Of a stretch of DNA of 12,734 nt, positions 5,376 to 12,192 are shown piece after piece; the stretch's first letter is position 1; each line of letters starts with the position of its first letter. The stretch is taken from NCBI GenBank assembly GCA_016198635.1, contig JACQIF010000027.1:1-12734 (forward strand), read 5' to 3'. This DNA comes from Candidatus Aenigmatarchaeota archaeon. Its GTDB lineage: Archaea > Aenigmatarchaeota > Aenigmatarchaeia > PWEA01 > JACQIF01. The position numbers and the translations under genes are program-made. The notes under the pieces are model-generated. The model had not been told where the DNA came from. It did no database searches and saw nothing but the letters and a program-made list of their open reading frames with translations.

Positions 5376-6680
5376 TCAGTACATGTATCCCCACGTCTGC
5401 AGACGGTCAGAATCCTCGTTCCAACGCGCGCCTATGTCCGTGCGATAGAACATGTTCGGAATCATTATATTCTTCACGCGGTTGTATGCGGCTGTCCGCG
5501 CGTCGTGCATTGTTGAACCGGAACCCGTGACGATGAGTGCGTAGCCGGAGACGCCAGCGATTACCCAGTCGCCTTCGACCATCTTTAGTTCGGCCGGGTG
5601 GAAACCTTCTGCCAGTTCCTTCTTGAAAAGTATGACCGCGCCCTCGGAGTAGCGCTGGAAGACCTTCACGTCTTCGTACGGAAAGGGCGGCACGGCGACA
5701 ACGACACCGACTTGGAAGCCTTTTTTCGTGCGCAACTCGGGCTTCTGCTTTGAAGCAAGCGCATAGAAGAACTCGCCCAGCTCGCTAAGAATGCCTTCCA
5801 TCTGGATGTTTATAGTCGGGTAGCCGAAGCGGCATGTGAACTCCAGCGGGTAGATTCCTTTGGCGTTGCAGATACAGTTTATGTCCACGTAGCCTACGTA
5901 CGCGGCGTCGCGGAGGCGTGTCTCCATCTTGCCAAGAGTCTCCTTGAAGACCGCGTTCGGAGGGGACCAGAACATTGAAGTCCCCATCTCGCCTGTCGGC
6001 GGGCCGATTTCGCCGGCGAAGAGGCGCTTGTGCTCAAAGTTGACGTTTATCGGATATGTGAACTCCTGACCGTTGAAGAACGCTCCGACTGCAACCTCGA
6101 CGCCAGACGCGTACTTCTGAATGATGAACTCCTTGATCGTTTTAGCCCAAGTCTTCTTGTAGTGTTCCAGTATCTGGATAAGGTCGCGGCCATCGTCTTC
6201 CTGCCCGACGAACAGCAGGGTCTTGTCGTTCTGCGCCTTGCCGCTCGGTTTCAGCACGTAACGGTCCGGATTCTTTTGTATGAACTTTACCGCATCATCA
6301 AAGTTCGTGAAGTTCCATCTGGGGAGTATGGATATGCCCACAGTTTTCATCTCTTCCTGGCCAAACTCACGGTCGTCTTCCAAGCGGTCTGTGTAAACGG
6401 AGCCGCCCACCACAGGCTTGCCTTGCTTGCGAAGGCGATCCGCATCATCGCCAAACCCGATGTCATCGAATATCACAATGTCCGCCCATTCGACGTGCTC
6501 TTTCCAGTTGTCTACGGTATCGAAAACACCATCCCCTATGTCCTTGCACTCCTTATCTGCGACGTACATACGCACCTTGTGGCCTTCCTGCTTTATGCGA
6601 TACGCCAGGTCCGTTGCAAGAGCCCAGTTGGTGACGAAAAGAAACTTCTTGGGAGAAGGCTTACCGTTGCCGTTAGACAT
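5376..6680 (-). CDS. PurD-like ATP-grasp ligase, divergent
   Basis: A 434-aa protein from the ATG at 6680; a TTG four codons earlier is less likely. Layout follows phosphoribosylamine-glycine ligase (GARS/PurD): N-domain (about 1-110), ATP-grasp (about 110-315) with YVLKPSGKAQNDKTLLFVG and EVAVGAFFNGQEF, the metal-site region YPLEFTCRFGYPTINIQ, and a C-domain (about 330-430). Key positions differ from PurD: the N-terminal GGREHA phosphate motif is replaced by TNWALATDLA, the usual LEYN-x-RFGDPE reads LEFT-x-RFGYPT, and the C-domain GYP motif is not evident. It is therefore probably a paralogue acting on another substrate, or a degenerate PurD. No other purine gene is in the window. TATA-like sequence at 6709-6717 lies about 32 nt upstream. 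Confidence 0.75.
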   Translation of the reverse strand: MSNGNGKPSPKKFLFVTNWALATDLAYRIKQEGHKVRMYVADKECKDIGDGVFDTVDNWKEHVEWADIVIFDDIGFGDDADRLRKQGKPVVGGSVYTDRLEDDREFGQEEMKTVGISILPRWNFTNFDDAVKFIQKNPDRYVLKPSGKAQNDKTLLFVGQEDDGRDLIQILEHYKKTWAKTIKEFIIQKYASGVEVAVGAFFNGQEFTYPINVNFEHKRLFAGEIGPPTGEMGTSMFWSPPNAVFKETLGKMETRLRDAAYVGYVDINCICNAKGIYPLEFTCRFGYPTINIQMEGILSELGEFFYALASKQKPELRTKKGFQVGVVVAVPPFPYEDVKVFQRYSEGAVILFKKELAEGFHPAELKMVEGDWVIAGVSGYALIVTGSGSTMHDARTAAYNRVKNIMIPNMFYRTDIGARWNEDSDRLQTWGYMY

Positions 6681-6708
6681 ACAATACCACAACTATTTCT
6701 GTGAAGCC

Positions 6709-6717
6709 TAATATTAA
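6709..6717 (-). promoter_or_regulatory. TATA-box candidate for the PurD-like gene
   Basis: TTAATATTA on the minus strand is centred about 32 nt before the ATG at 6680, predicting a leader of only a few bases. The 6681-6799 interval between this gene and hppA otherwise shows nothing I can name. Confidence 0.35.
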
Positions 6718-6799
6718 GCGTATTTTCCGTGTTTTGCGTTCAGGGAAACAATAAAATGCAGTACGTTTCGTATATTCGACTGCCTCTGCGAACGGCTTC

Positions 6800-8758
6800 T
6801 TACAATAAGGTGTGCGTGGCGATGGCAGCCGCAAATAGCAGCGCAACAATGTTCATGACCTTTATCAACGGATTTATCGCCGGCCCGGCTGTGTCTTTGA
6901 GCGGGTCTCCGACTGTATCGCCGACGACAGCAGCCTTGTGTGCGTCCGAACCCTTGGCGCCGGACGCCTCTATGTACTTCTTGGCGTTGTCCCACGCTGC
7001 GCCTCCCGTAGTCATCTCTATCGCAAGCAGAAGCCCCGAGACGACGGAGCCTATGAGCAGTCCGCCTAATGCACGTGGACCGAGAACGAAACCGACAACC
7101 AGCGGCGAAGCAACTGCGATAAGACCGGGAATGACGAGTTCGCGCTGCGCGGCTGCCGTTACGATAGAAACGCAGCGTGCGTAATCAGGTTTCGCGCGTC
7201 CCTTCATTATCGGCATCGTCTTGAACTGGCGCCTGACCTCCTTTACAATCTCTTTGGCTGCGACGCCCACAGCGTTCATAAGATACGATGAAAAGAGGAA
7301 TGGTATCATTCCGCCTATGAACAGGCCCACGAGCACACGAGGGTCGGTGAGCGACAGCGTCAGCGAAGCGCCTGCCTTCGTAATCTCTTCCACGTACGCG
7401 GCGAAAAGCGCAAGCGTAGCAAGCGCTGCAGAACCAATGGCATAGCCTTTCGTAACGGCTTTCGTGGTGTTTCCTACCGCATCGAGCGGGTCCGTTACGT
7501 TGCGCACGCGTTTCGGAAGTCCGGCCATCTCTGCTATGCCGCCTGCGTTGTCGGTTATCGGACCGTACGAATCTATCGCAACGATTATCCCTGTAAGCGA
7601 GAGCATCGCCACGCCTGCTATCGCCACGCCGTATATGCCTCCAAAGTGGAAGGCCAATAGGATGCCTGCTGCTATAATAAGCACAGGGGCTGCCGTGCTC
7701 TTCATTCCAACACCAAGCCCAGCGATGACGTTCGTCCCTGCGCCCGTTTCGGACGCCGCGACGATGTTTGCGACAGGGCTATACTTCTTCGATGTGTAGT
7801 AGTCCGTCACCACATTCAGCGCCACAGCGACAAACAAGCCTACGAGAGACGCGTAGAAGAGCGGCATCCCGACATACGCGCGGGTGATGAAGTAGAATGC
7901 CACGGCAGACAGGGCAGCTGATACGAGCAGTCCTGCATACAGAGCGTTCATTATCTCCTTGCCGCGTGCACGGACGAAGAACGTGCCCACGATGGAGGCA
8001 ACAATAGCAGCAGAGCCGAGCATTAATGGGTAAATCACGTGTTCTGTGCCAAGCTGCATCCCCAGAATCATGGCGGCGATTATCGTGACAGCGTACGTTT
8101 CAAAGAGGTCGGCAGCCATTCCAGCACAGTCGCCGACGTTGTCTCCGACGTTGTCAGCAATGACAGCCGGGTTGCGCGGGTCGTCTTCAGGTATGCCCGC
8201 CTCGACCTTGCCAACAAGGTCAGCGCCCACGTCCGCTGCTTTCGTGTAGATGCCGCCGCCGACGCGGGCAAAGAGCGATATGAGGGAAGCGCCGAACGCG
8301 AACCCTGTCATTGCAAGCGGGCTGCCCGTGACTGCATACATCACTGCGACGCCGAGAAGGCCAAGGCCAACAACGCTCAGGCCTGTTACAGAACCGCCGC
8401 GGAACGCCACGGCAAGCGCGCTGTTGAGCCCGCCGAATGCCGCCTGCGCGGTACGCGTGTTCGCGCGGACTGAAATGTTCATTCCGATGAAGCCGGCCAG
8501 CGCTGACAAAAACGCTCCCAGCAGGAAACCTCCTGATGCGACTGCACCCAACGTGAACCACAGAACGACTGCCAGGACAACAGCAAAAACAGATACAACC
8601 TTGTACTGACGCCACAGGTAAGCCATCGAGCCTTCGTGTATCGCCCGTGCGATTTCCACCATCTTGGCGTTGCCTGGATTGAGGCGCAATATACCAATCG
8701 ATAAGAAGGCTGCGAACATCAACGACAAAACTGCTGCACCGAATGCGAATATCAGCAT
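6800..8758 (-). CDS. hppA: Membrane-bound H+-translocating pyrophosphatase, K+-independent type
   Basis: A 652-aa polytopic protein, consistent with 15-17 membrane helices, that couples PPi hydrolysis to ion export across the membrane. Signature motifs: [20 protein letters not shown] (167-186) with the substrate-binding DVGADLVGK; the acidic [12 protein letters not shown] (202-213); and the C-terminal [21 protein letters not shown] (613-633). The segment [18 protein letters not shown] has Lys433 and Thr436 at the positions that separate K+-independent (Lys/Thr) from K+-dependent (Ala/Ala) enzymes, so this should be a K+-independent proton pump; known Na+ pumps are K+-dependent. A TATA-like sequence overlaps the stop of the upstream S27ae gene, and GGTG precedes the ATG. 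It may be expressed both with and apart from the ribosomal operon. Confidence 0.95.
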   Translation of the reverse strand: MLIFAFGAAVLSLMFAAFLSIGILRLNPGNAKMVEIARAIHEGSMAYLWRQYKVVSVFAVVLAVVLWFTLGAVASGGFLLGAFLSALAGFIGMNISVRANTRTAQAAFGGLNSALAVAFRGGSVTGLSVVGLGLLGVAVMYAVTGSPLAMTGFAFGASLISLFARVGGGIYTKAADVGADLVGKVEAGIPEDDPRNPAVIADNVGDNVGDCAGMAADLFETYAVTIIAAMILGMQLGTEHVIYPLMLGSAAIVASIVGTFFVRARGKEIMNALYAGLLVSAALSAVAFYFITRAYVGMPLFYASLVGLFVAVALNVVTDYYTSKKYSPVANIVAASETGAGTNVIAGLGVGMKSTAAPVLIIAAGILLAFHFGGIYGVAIAGVAMLSLTGIIVAIDSYGPITDNAGGIAEMAGLPKRVRNVTDPLDAVGNTTKAVTKGYAIGSAALATLALFAAYVEEITKAGASLTLSLTDPRVLVGLFIGGMIPFLFSSYLMNAVGVAAKEIVKEVRRQFKTMPIMKGRAKPDYARCVSIVTAAAQRELVIPGLIAVASPLVVGFVLGPRALGGLLIGSVVSGLLLAIEMTTGGAAWDNAKKYIEASGAKGSDAHKAAVVGDTVGDPLKDTAGPAINPLIKVMNIVALLFAAAIATHTLL

Positions 8759-8790
8759 TTGTACACCAAGATTTTTGGTTTCGTATTTTC

Positions 8791-8800
8791 TATTATTTAA
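8791..8800 (-). promoter_or_regulatory. TATA-box candidate for hppA overlapping the S27ae stop
   Basis: TTAAATAATA on the minus strand includes the S27ae stop codon (8793-8795) and is centred about 38 nt before the hppA ATG. It predicts a leader of roughly 10 nt that begins close to the GGTG Shine-Dalgarno-like sequence at 8764-8767. Confidence 0.4.
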
Positions 8801-8981
8801 GCGTAATTTCGGAAAACTTGCAGCGCCCGCACGTCACGCGATCCTTGTGCTTGGCCAGGAACGTTCCTGCGCCGCAGCGCGGGCACGATACAGGGCGTTC
8901 GGCCTTGCCACCAACGACCTTGTACTTCTTCCATATCTGGATATGCTTGTGTTTTGACTTCGAAGGCTTCTTCTTGGGCAT
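8793..8981 (-). CDS. rps27ae: Ribosomal protein S27ae
   Basis: A 62-aa small-subunit protein. The basic N-terminus ([13 protein letters not shown]) precedes a four-Cys zinc finger, with CxxC pairs at 33-36 (CPRC) and 51-54 (CGRC), and ends FSEITLK. The length is typical for archaeal S27ae (no ubiquitin fusion). I chose the ATG at 8981; a GTG three codons upstream would overlap the L31e stop. It is the last gene of the ribosomal cluster, 5 nt after L31e, rather than in its more common place after S24e. Confidence 0.93.
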   Translation of the reverse strand: MPKKKPSKSKHKHIQIWKKYKVVGGKAERPVSCPRCGAGTFLAKHKDRVTCGRCKFSEITLK

Positions 8982-8986
8982 AAAAA

Positions 8987-9418
8987 TCACTCTTTTGGCT
9001 TGGCCTCCTTCTTTACAGTTTTCTTCTCGTCTGGAGCCACGACAGAAGACGCCTCTACGGCCTTCACGGAAGTCGAACCAGCATCCTTCTCTGAAACGGC
9101 TTTCTTATCAGAAGGCTTCTCTCCAATCCTGCCTTTCTTGGTCTTTGCTGTTGCACGAACCTTCGGAGCTTCCTGGTCCAGCAAGTCGGCACGGACGACG
9201 TTACCGTCCTTCACAGCCTTGACCTTGACACGTGCAGGGGGTTTTTTGATTCCGTAAGCCCAGATGAAATCGTTGAGTGCAGGAGATATGACAACCTCGC
9301 CTTTCATGTGGTGCTCGAGGTACGCCCGAAGGATATGCACAGCTCGCCGCGCACGCTCGATGCGCGCGGTCTCGCGGGCTTCTCTTAAATTGATTGTGTA
9401 AACGCGTTCTTCTGCCAT
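8987..9418 (-). CDS. rpl31e: Ribosomal protein L31e with long charged tail
   Basis: A 143-aa protein. Residues 1-75 are a standard L31e: ERVYTINLREARETARIERARRAVHILRAYLEHHMK, then ALNDFIWAYGIKKPPARVKVKAVKDGNVVRADLL. The family is usually about 80-110 residues. Here a low-complexity tail of about 60 residues rich in Lys, Ala, Glu, Val and Ser follows (TKKGRIGEKPSDKKAV... to KKTVKKEAKPKE). L31e sits near the peptide exit tunnel, so the tail may reach the ribosome surface; its role is unknown. The ATG at 9418 lies 3 nt after the L39e stop, and the GGTG in the L39e 3' end can serve as its ribosome-binding site. Confidence 0.92.
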   Translation of the reverse strand: MAEERVYTINLREARETARIERARRAVHILRAYLEHHMKGEVVISPALNDFIWAYGIKKPPARVKVKAVKDGNVVRADLLDQEAPKVRATAKTKKGRIGEKPSDKKAVSEKDAGSTSVKAVEASSVVAPDEKKTVKKEAKPKE

Positions 9419-9421
9419 TCA

Positions 9422-9595
9422 TCACACCTTTAGTTTCGAATCACGGCGCCAATGCTTCTCGCCGAGCACGCGTATGCGACGCGAACGTGCGCGTTTCAGA
9501 CCGAACTTCTTCAGGCTCGCCCATAGAGGGGCGGACGTAAGCTTGGCACGGCTCACAAACCGCTTTTTCCTGCCATGGTCCTTTAGTGCAGCCAT
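9422..9595 (-). CDS. rpl39e: Ribosomal protein L39e
   Basis: A 57-codon gene read directly from the minus strand: MAALKDHGRKKRF at the start, then SRAKLTSAPLWASLKKFGLK, RARSRRIRVLGEKHWRR and final DSKLKV. The Trp in the centre, the dense Arg/Lys content and the final HWRRxxLK are the L39e pattern (usual length about 51). L39e lines the peptide exit tunnel of the large subunit. A clear Shine-Dalgarno sequence (GAGGAGAT) lies within the 3' end of the PDCD5 gene, and the start codon is one base after the PDCD5 stop. The stop is at 9422-9424, followed by the L31e ATG at 9418. Confidence 0.92.
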   Translation of the reverse strand: MAALKDHGRKKRFVSRAKLTSAPLWASLKKFGLKRARSRRIRVLGEKHWRRDSKLKV

Positions 9596-9596
9596 A

Positions 9597-9854
9597 TTAT
9601 CTCCTCGTTATTGTTGTCTTCTTTTTCTTCGCGGTGAGTGTATCGAGTATCCCTCTTAGCTGTTCGTCTGTGAGCTGCCCGCGCACCTGGCCGCTCTGTA
9701 CCATCTGCACGAGCGTAAGCTCCAGCTGCGACGCGAGCATTGCGTTCGCGAGGCGCACGCGCGAAAGGCGTTCCAACGCCTCTTTCGTGAGTATTTTGCG
9801 AAGCATCTCTTTCTTCAGTTTTTCAACAGCTTCCTGCTGGTCGAACTGTTCCAT
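9597..9854 (-). CDS. PDCD5-family DNA-binding protein
   Basis: An 85-aa member of the PDCD5 / TFAR19 family of small three-helix proteins. The core EAVEKLKKEMLRKILTKEALERLSRVRLANAMLASQLELTLVQMVQSGQVRGQLTDEQLRGILDTL is diagnostic, and the C-terminal KKKKTTITRR matches the basic family end. It is shorter than the usual 105-125 residues because the variable N-terminal segment is almost absent. Archaeal homologues bind double-stranded DNA; their cellular role is not settled. It sits between S19e and L39e, the common archaeal gene order, and starts immediately after the S19e stop (TGA then ATG with no gap). Confidence 0.93.
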   Translation of the reverse strand: MEQFDQQEAVEKLKKEMLRKILTKEALERLSRVRLANAMLASQLELTLVQMVQSGQVRGQLTDEQLRGILDTLTAKKKKTTITRR

Positions 9855-10274
9855 TCAGTTCCCTTTGACCCTTTTTGCAATACTGTTGAGGAACTTCTGG
9901 CCTTGAGGCGTAATGACGCGGCCTTTATTGCCTTCCTTCTTTATGAAACCGGCGTTCTCAAGCTGCTGAAGTATCTTGCGCACGGACGAACCGCTGCCCT
10001 TGTAAAACCGCTCAGGGCGCGCGCCACGGTTCTTGCGACCGCCGTAGACGTTGCGCAAACGCTGCGTCCCGACAGGCCCGTCGATGTATATCCGACGCAG
10101 CACGGACGCCGCGCGGGAGTACCACCAGTCAGGCTGTTGCGGCGGGCGCTCTCTAGAGACGCCGGTCTTCACGAATGAAGCCCATTTGGGCGCCTTTATA
10201 GAGTCAACGCTCTTCAGCTCCTCCTTCGTCACGTCCACAATCTTCTGGGGGTCTGCTTCGCGTGCGTTTGGCAT
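9855..10274 (-). CDS. rps19e: Ribosomal protein S19e
   Basis: A 139-aa small-subunit protein. It has the family motifs APKWASFVKTGVSRERPPQQPDWWYSRAASVLRRIYIDGPVGTQRLRNVYGGRKNRGARPERFYKGSGSSVRKILQQLENAGFIKK..GRVITPQGQKFLN, covering the whole winged-helix S19e fold at normal length. It is needed for late small-subunit maturation and head assembly. It heads the S19e-PDCD5-L39e-L31e-S27ae operon. A TATA element centred 27 nt before the ATG predicts a leaderless mRNA for the first gene, while the downstream genes have Shine-Dalgarno sequences. Confidence 0.95.
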   Translation of the reverse strand: MPNAREADPQKIVDVTKEELKSVDSIKAPKWASFVKTGVSRERPPQQPDWWYSRAASVLRRIYIDGPVGTQRLRNVYGGRKNRGARPERFYKGSGSSVRKILQQLENAGFIKKEGNKGRVITPQGQKFLNSIAKRVKGN

Positions 10275-10297
10275 AACAGAGAAGCTTCATTAGAAGG

Positions 10298-10304
10298 TAT
10301 TTAA
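10298..10304 (-). promoter_or_regulatory. TATA-box candidate for the S19e operon
   Basis: TTAAATA on the minus strand, within CGCTTAAATACC, is centred at 10301, 27 nt from the S19e start base (10274). It is the likely promoter of the ribosomal operon as a leaderless transcript. Confidence 0.55.
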
Positions 10305-10352
10305 GCGTTTACAGGAGCTGCAGGCCGAGGTAAATATGAAATTAGGCGCGTT

Positions 10353-10661
10353 TTATACTTCTTGACCGTAAGGATACCTTCTCTCCTTGCCGCACTCCTT
10401 GCACACGTACGAAACGACGCGCTCTCGCGCGTTCAAGCGCACTGTTACGTTCGTCCCGATTCTCCAGAAGGCATGGCATTCGTGACAGTAGCTGCGCTTG
10501 AGTTTCTTTGGCAGGCGCACCTTGTACTTCTTTGCGATGACGAGCGCCAGTTCAACGTATCGCTTCGAACGTTCCGGATGTTTTGCAGACTCTTCGCGCG
10601 CCAGGCGGAACAGTATGCGTATGCGTTCGCTCGCAATGCGGCGCCATCTCGGGGGAATCAT
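10353..10661 (-). CDS. rnp4: RNase P protein component 4 (Rpp21/Rpr2 family)
   Basis: A 102-aa protein of normal length for archaeal Rnp4. Residues 1-50 form the two-helix N-terminal part (RRIASERIRILFRLAREE, then SKRYVELALVIAKKYKVRLP). Residues 55-98 form the zinc ribbon with Cys59 and Cys62 in YCHECHAFW and Cys87 and Cys90 in CKECGKERRYPYG. It partners Rpp29 on the RNase P RNA specificity domain and helps 5'-end maturation of tRNAs. It lies upstream of the S19e operon on the same strand but has its own TATA sequence, as S19e does, so the two are probably separate transcripts. Its presence implies an RNase P-based tRNA maturation system. Confidence 0.94.
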   Translation of the reverse strand: MIPPRWRRIASERIRILFRLAREESAKHPERSKRYVELALVIAKKYKVRLPKKLKRSYCHECHAFWRIGTNVTVRLNARERVVSYVCKECGKERRYPYGQEV

Positions 10662-10685
10662 ACAGATAATGCCGCAACGTATTAC

Positions 10686-10691
10686 TTATAA
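10686..10691 (-). promoter_or_regulatory. TATA-box candidate for rnp4
   Basis: TTATAA on the minus strand, in GTTATAAGTAATACG, is centred about 27 nt before the rnp4 ATG (10661). It predicts a leaderless transcript. Confidence 0.45.
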
Positions 10692-10702
10692 CTGCGCGAA
10701 CG

Positions 10703-11140
10703 CTACATCGAAATGTTGAAGTTGCCCGGATAGTTGTTCTCGTAGTCCGAGCCGATAACGAGCTTCTGGCCTATGTGCGTTAAGCCCAGCATCTTCAGGT
10801 TCACGGCCTTGAACGGCTGTTCGTCTACGTAGACTTTAAGATGGCCGTCCTTGAAGTCCCACGAAACGGCAATGAAGACCTTCTGGTTGTTCTTCCACCC
10901 GACGAACTGTTTCCATTCCACACGATCACTGCCTTCGGCACGTATGGAAAGGTATGGTTCGCTCTTGACCATTTCGACGTAGAGGGAAACGCGGCTCCTG
11001 TCGGAAACGAAGTCAAGAAGGAACACCTTGTCTATGCTTTCAAGAGACGTCGGCGTGAAATGGAGCGTCACTGTGCCCTCGCGCTGGTTGTTCATCTGCT
11101 CCAAGTCTATTATCTTTCCTCTGATGTCTACGGAGTCCAT
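10703..11140 (-). CDS. LamG/concanavalin A-like domain protein, stand-alone
   Basis: A 145-aa protein with the pattern of a laminin-G / ConA-like jelly-roll: alternating strands such as GTVTLHFTPTSL and KVFLLDFVSDRSRVSLYVEM, then the diagnostic KVFIAVSWDFKDGHLKVYVDEQPFKAVNL (about 88-116) and LVIGSDYENNYPGNFNISM at the C-terminus. Typical LamG domains continue with a G-x-I-D-E-V-R-I strand; here the protein stops at NFNISM, so the last strand is short or missing. There is no signal peptide or membrane segment, unusual for a carbohydrate- or surface-binding fold. A possible Shine-Dalgarno (GAGG) lies 9 nt upstream of the ATG. Fold assignment is moderate; ligand unknown. Confidence 0.6.
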   Translation of the reverse strand: MDSVDIRGKIIDLEQMNNQREGTVTLHFTPTSLESIDKVFLLDFVSDRSRVSLYVEMVKSEPYLSIRAEGSDRVEWKQFVGWKNNQKVFIAVSWDFKDGHLKVYVDEQPFKAVNLKMLGLTHIGQKLVIGSDYENNYPGNFNISM

Positions 11141-11176
11141 GTGCGTGTCCTCGCAATGCCACCGAAGGACAATAGG

Positions 11177-11188
11177 AAATTAAATTTT
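11177..11188 (-). promoter_or_regulatory. Proximal promoter candidate for the LamG-like gene
   Basis: AAAATTTAATTT on the minus strand is centred about 43 nt before the ATG at 11140, giving a leader of about 16 nt that includes the GAGG ribosome-binding sequence. It lies in a short inverted repeat (GGAAA...TTTCC). Confidence 0.35.
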
Positions 11189-11230
11189 CCGTATTGCCGT
11201 CGCCAGTTCCTGTCTCTCTTTTGGAAGAGG

Positions 11231-11240
11231 TAATATATAA
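11231..11240 (-). promoter_or_regulatory. Distal TATA-box candidate for the LamG-like gene
   Basis: TTATATATTA on the minus strand is the closest match to a box A in the 11141-11296 intergenic region. If used, it would give a 5' leader of about 70 nt. No other feature is visible in this 156-nt stretch. Confidence 0.35.
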
Positions 11241-11296
11241 GGATTTTCAGGCGTTCTGTTGCGGTTTGCCGAAGAAATCTATACAACTGGCTGTGT

Positions 11297-12001
11297 TCAA
11301 ACAGTATTTTTAGGAATATTGTCCGGATAGTCTGATATGATTCCGTCCACGCCGTAGCGTTGCATTCTATCTAACGCTTCGGGCTCGTTAACGGTCCATA
11401 CATACGACTCCATTCCTAACTTGTGCACATAGTCTACCATGAACTTAGGTGTCACTTGATACCTGGAGTTCACCGAATGCGCTCCAATATCCTTCGCAAA
11501 ATTTATTCTCTTGATGGGATTGTGCTTCCACGGCCACGAAACTAGGACGCCGGTCTTTATAGAAGGGCTGTAGGCATGGAAATCTTTGAGCTCCGCAAGA
11601 TTGAAAGAGGAGACAAGGAAGTCGTCACGCGCCCAGCCGTCTTGCAGGCGGTGTAATATTGTATCCGCGACTGCTCGTGCCGTGTTCTTGCCCTTCAGTT
11701 CGACGTTCAGTTTGGCTTTCCTGTCCACTACACCAATAACTTCGTCCAGCGTTGGAATCCGCTGGCCGTTGCCAAGGTCTATTTCACGAAGCGTGCTAAG
11801 GCTAGTTCTAGACACATAAGTTTCTCGGCCGTTGTCGTTGTAAGGTTCACCGTCATGCACAACCACAAGTTCGCCGGTGGCGCATCTATGGACATCCAGC
11901 TCTATAATATCCACGCCGAGCTCTAGCGCTTTACGAAAAGAAGGAATCGTGTTGCCAGGTGGCTCGTATCCACGGGCGCCTCTATGTCCTATCCGGAGCA
12001 T
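11297..12001 (-). CDS. Glycerophosphodiester phosphodiesterase, GDPD family
   Basis: A 234-aa TIM-barrel enzyme from the ATG at 12001. It hydrolyses glycerophosphodiesters to glycerol phosphate and an alcohol. Motifs: HRG with the catalytic His near the N-terminus (MLRIGHRGARG); metal-binding IIELDVH (Glu and Asp); the second catalytic His in VVVHDGEP; NVELK; and the late SVNSRYQ, YVWTVNEPE and GVDGIISDYPD. One oddity is that the usual PENT motif reads PPGNT, losing its Glu. The open frame extends to 12187, but those 62 codons run through the tRNA gene, so the true start is 12001. A TATA-like sequence 26 nt upstream predicts a leaderless mRNA. No signal peptide is seen, so it is probably cytoplasmic. 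Confidence 0.9.
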   Translation of the reverse strand: MLRIGHRGARGYEPPGNTIPSFRKALELGVDIIELDVHRCATGELVVVHDGEPYNDNGRETYVSRTSLSTLREIDLGNGQRIPTLDEVIGVVDRKAKLNVELKGKNTARAVADTILHRLQDGWARDDFLVSSFNLAELKDFHAYSPSIKTGVLVSWPWKHNPIKRINFAKDIGAHSVNSRYQVTPKFMVDYVHKLGMESYVWTVNEPEALDRMQRYGVDGIISDYPDNIPKNTV

Positions 12002-12023
12002 ACGCCATATTGCACAGAAAGCT

Positions 12024-12030
12024 ATTTGAA
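12024..12030 (-). promoter_or_regulatory. TATA-box candidate for the GDPD gene
   Basis: TTCAAATA-like sequence on the minus strand is centred about 26 nt before the ATG at 12001 and only about 7 nt past the tRNA CCA end (12037). It may double as the AT-rich termination region of the tRNA. Confidence 0.4.
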
Positions 12031-12053
12031 TGAGGTTGGTGCGGCGACCGGGA

Positions 12054-12171
12054 CTTTCAGGCAAAGTGCCGGAAGGCTTGCGGAAAGCCTGGCTTTCCGA
12101 AGTGCCGGAAACCGCAGTTTCCGTGCACGGAGTTTCTTTGCACGCGTGCTGTCTTTTTAAAGAAAGCCCGC
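12054..12171 (-). other. T-loop (59/60) intron of tRNA-Gly(UCC), 118 nt
   Basis: It interrupts the T loop after TTCGAA. The junction shows outer helix CCGGG/CCCGG, central helix TTCG/TGAA (one G-U) and 3-nt bulges AAG and AGT. Cutting after the second bulge base restores the consensus loop TTCGAAT. The inner helix is weak (GGC/GCC, slightly offset). The intron carries a 7-bp stem (TTTCTTT 12165-12159 with AAAGAAA 12139-12133), palindromes GCACGCGTGC and TCCGTGCACGGA, hairpins at 12123-12106 (7 bp) and 12099-12081 (8 bp), and an 11-nt direct repeat. Confidence 0.85.
12064..12110 (-). repeat. Direct repeat flanking a hairpin in the T-loop intron
   Basis: TTCCGGCACTT occurs twice in direct orientation (12110-12100 and 12074-12064). 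The two copies flank the 8-bp hairpin with arms CGGAAAGC and GCTTTCCG (12099-12081, loop CAG), a compact repeat-palindrome-repeat unit. Confidence 0.8.
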
Positions 12172-12192
12172 TTCGAACCCGGGTCATCAGCT

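Noticed and set aside
6030..6704. A 224-codon open frame on the plus strand
   Set aside because: It is antisense to the PurD-like gene, which has recognisable ATP-grasp motifs; no motif or promoter of its own.
8039..8473. A 144-codon open frame on the plus strand
   Set aside because: Antisense shadow of the hppA gene.
12002..12187. A 62-codon N-terminal extension of the GDPD protein
   Set aside because: It would run through the T-loop intron and acceptor end of tRNA-Gly; the GDPD fold begins at MLRIGHRG, and a TATA-like box lies between the two.
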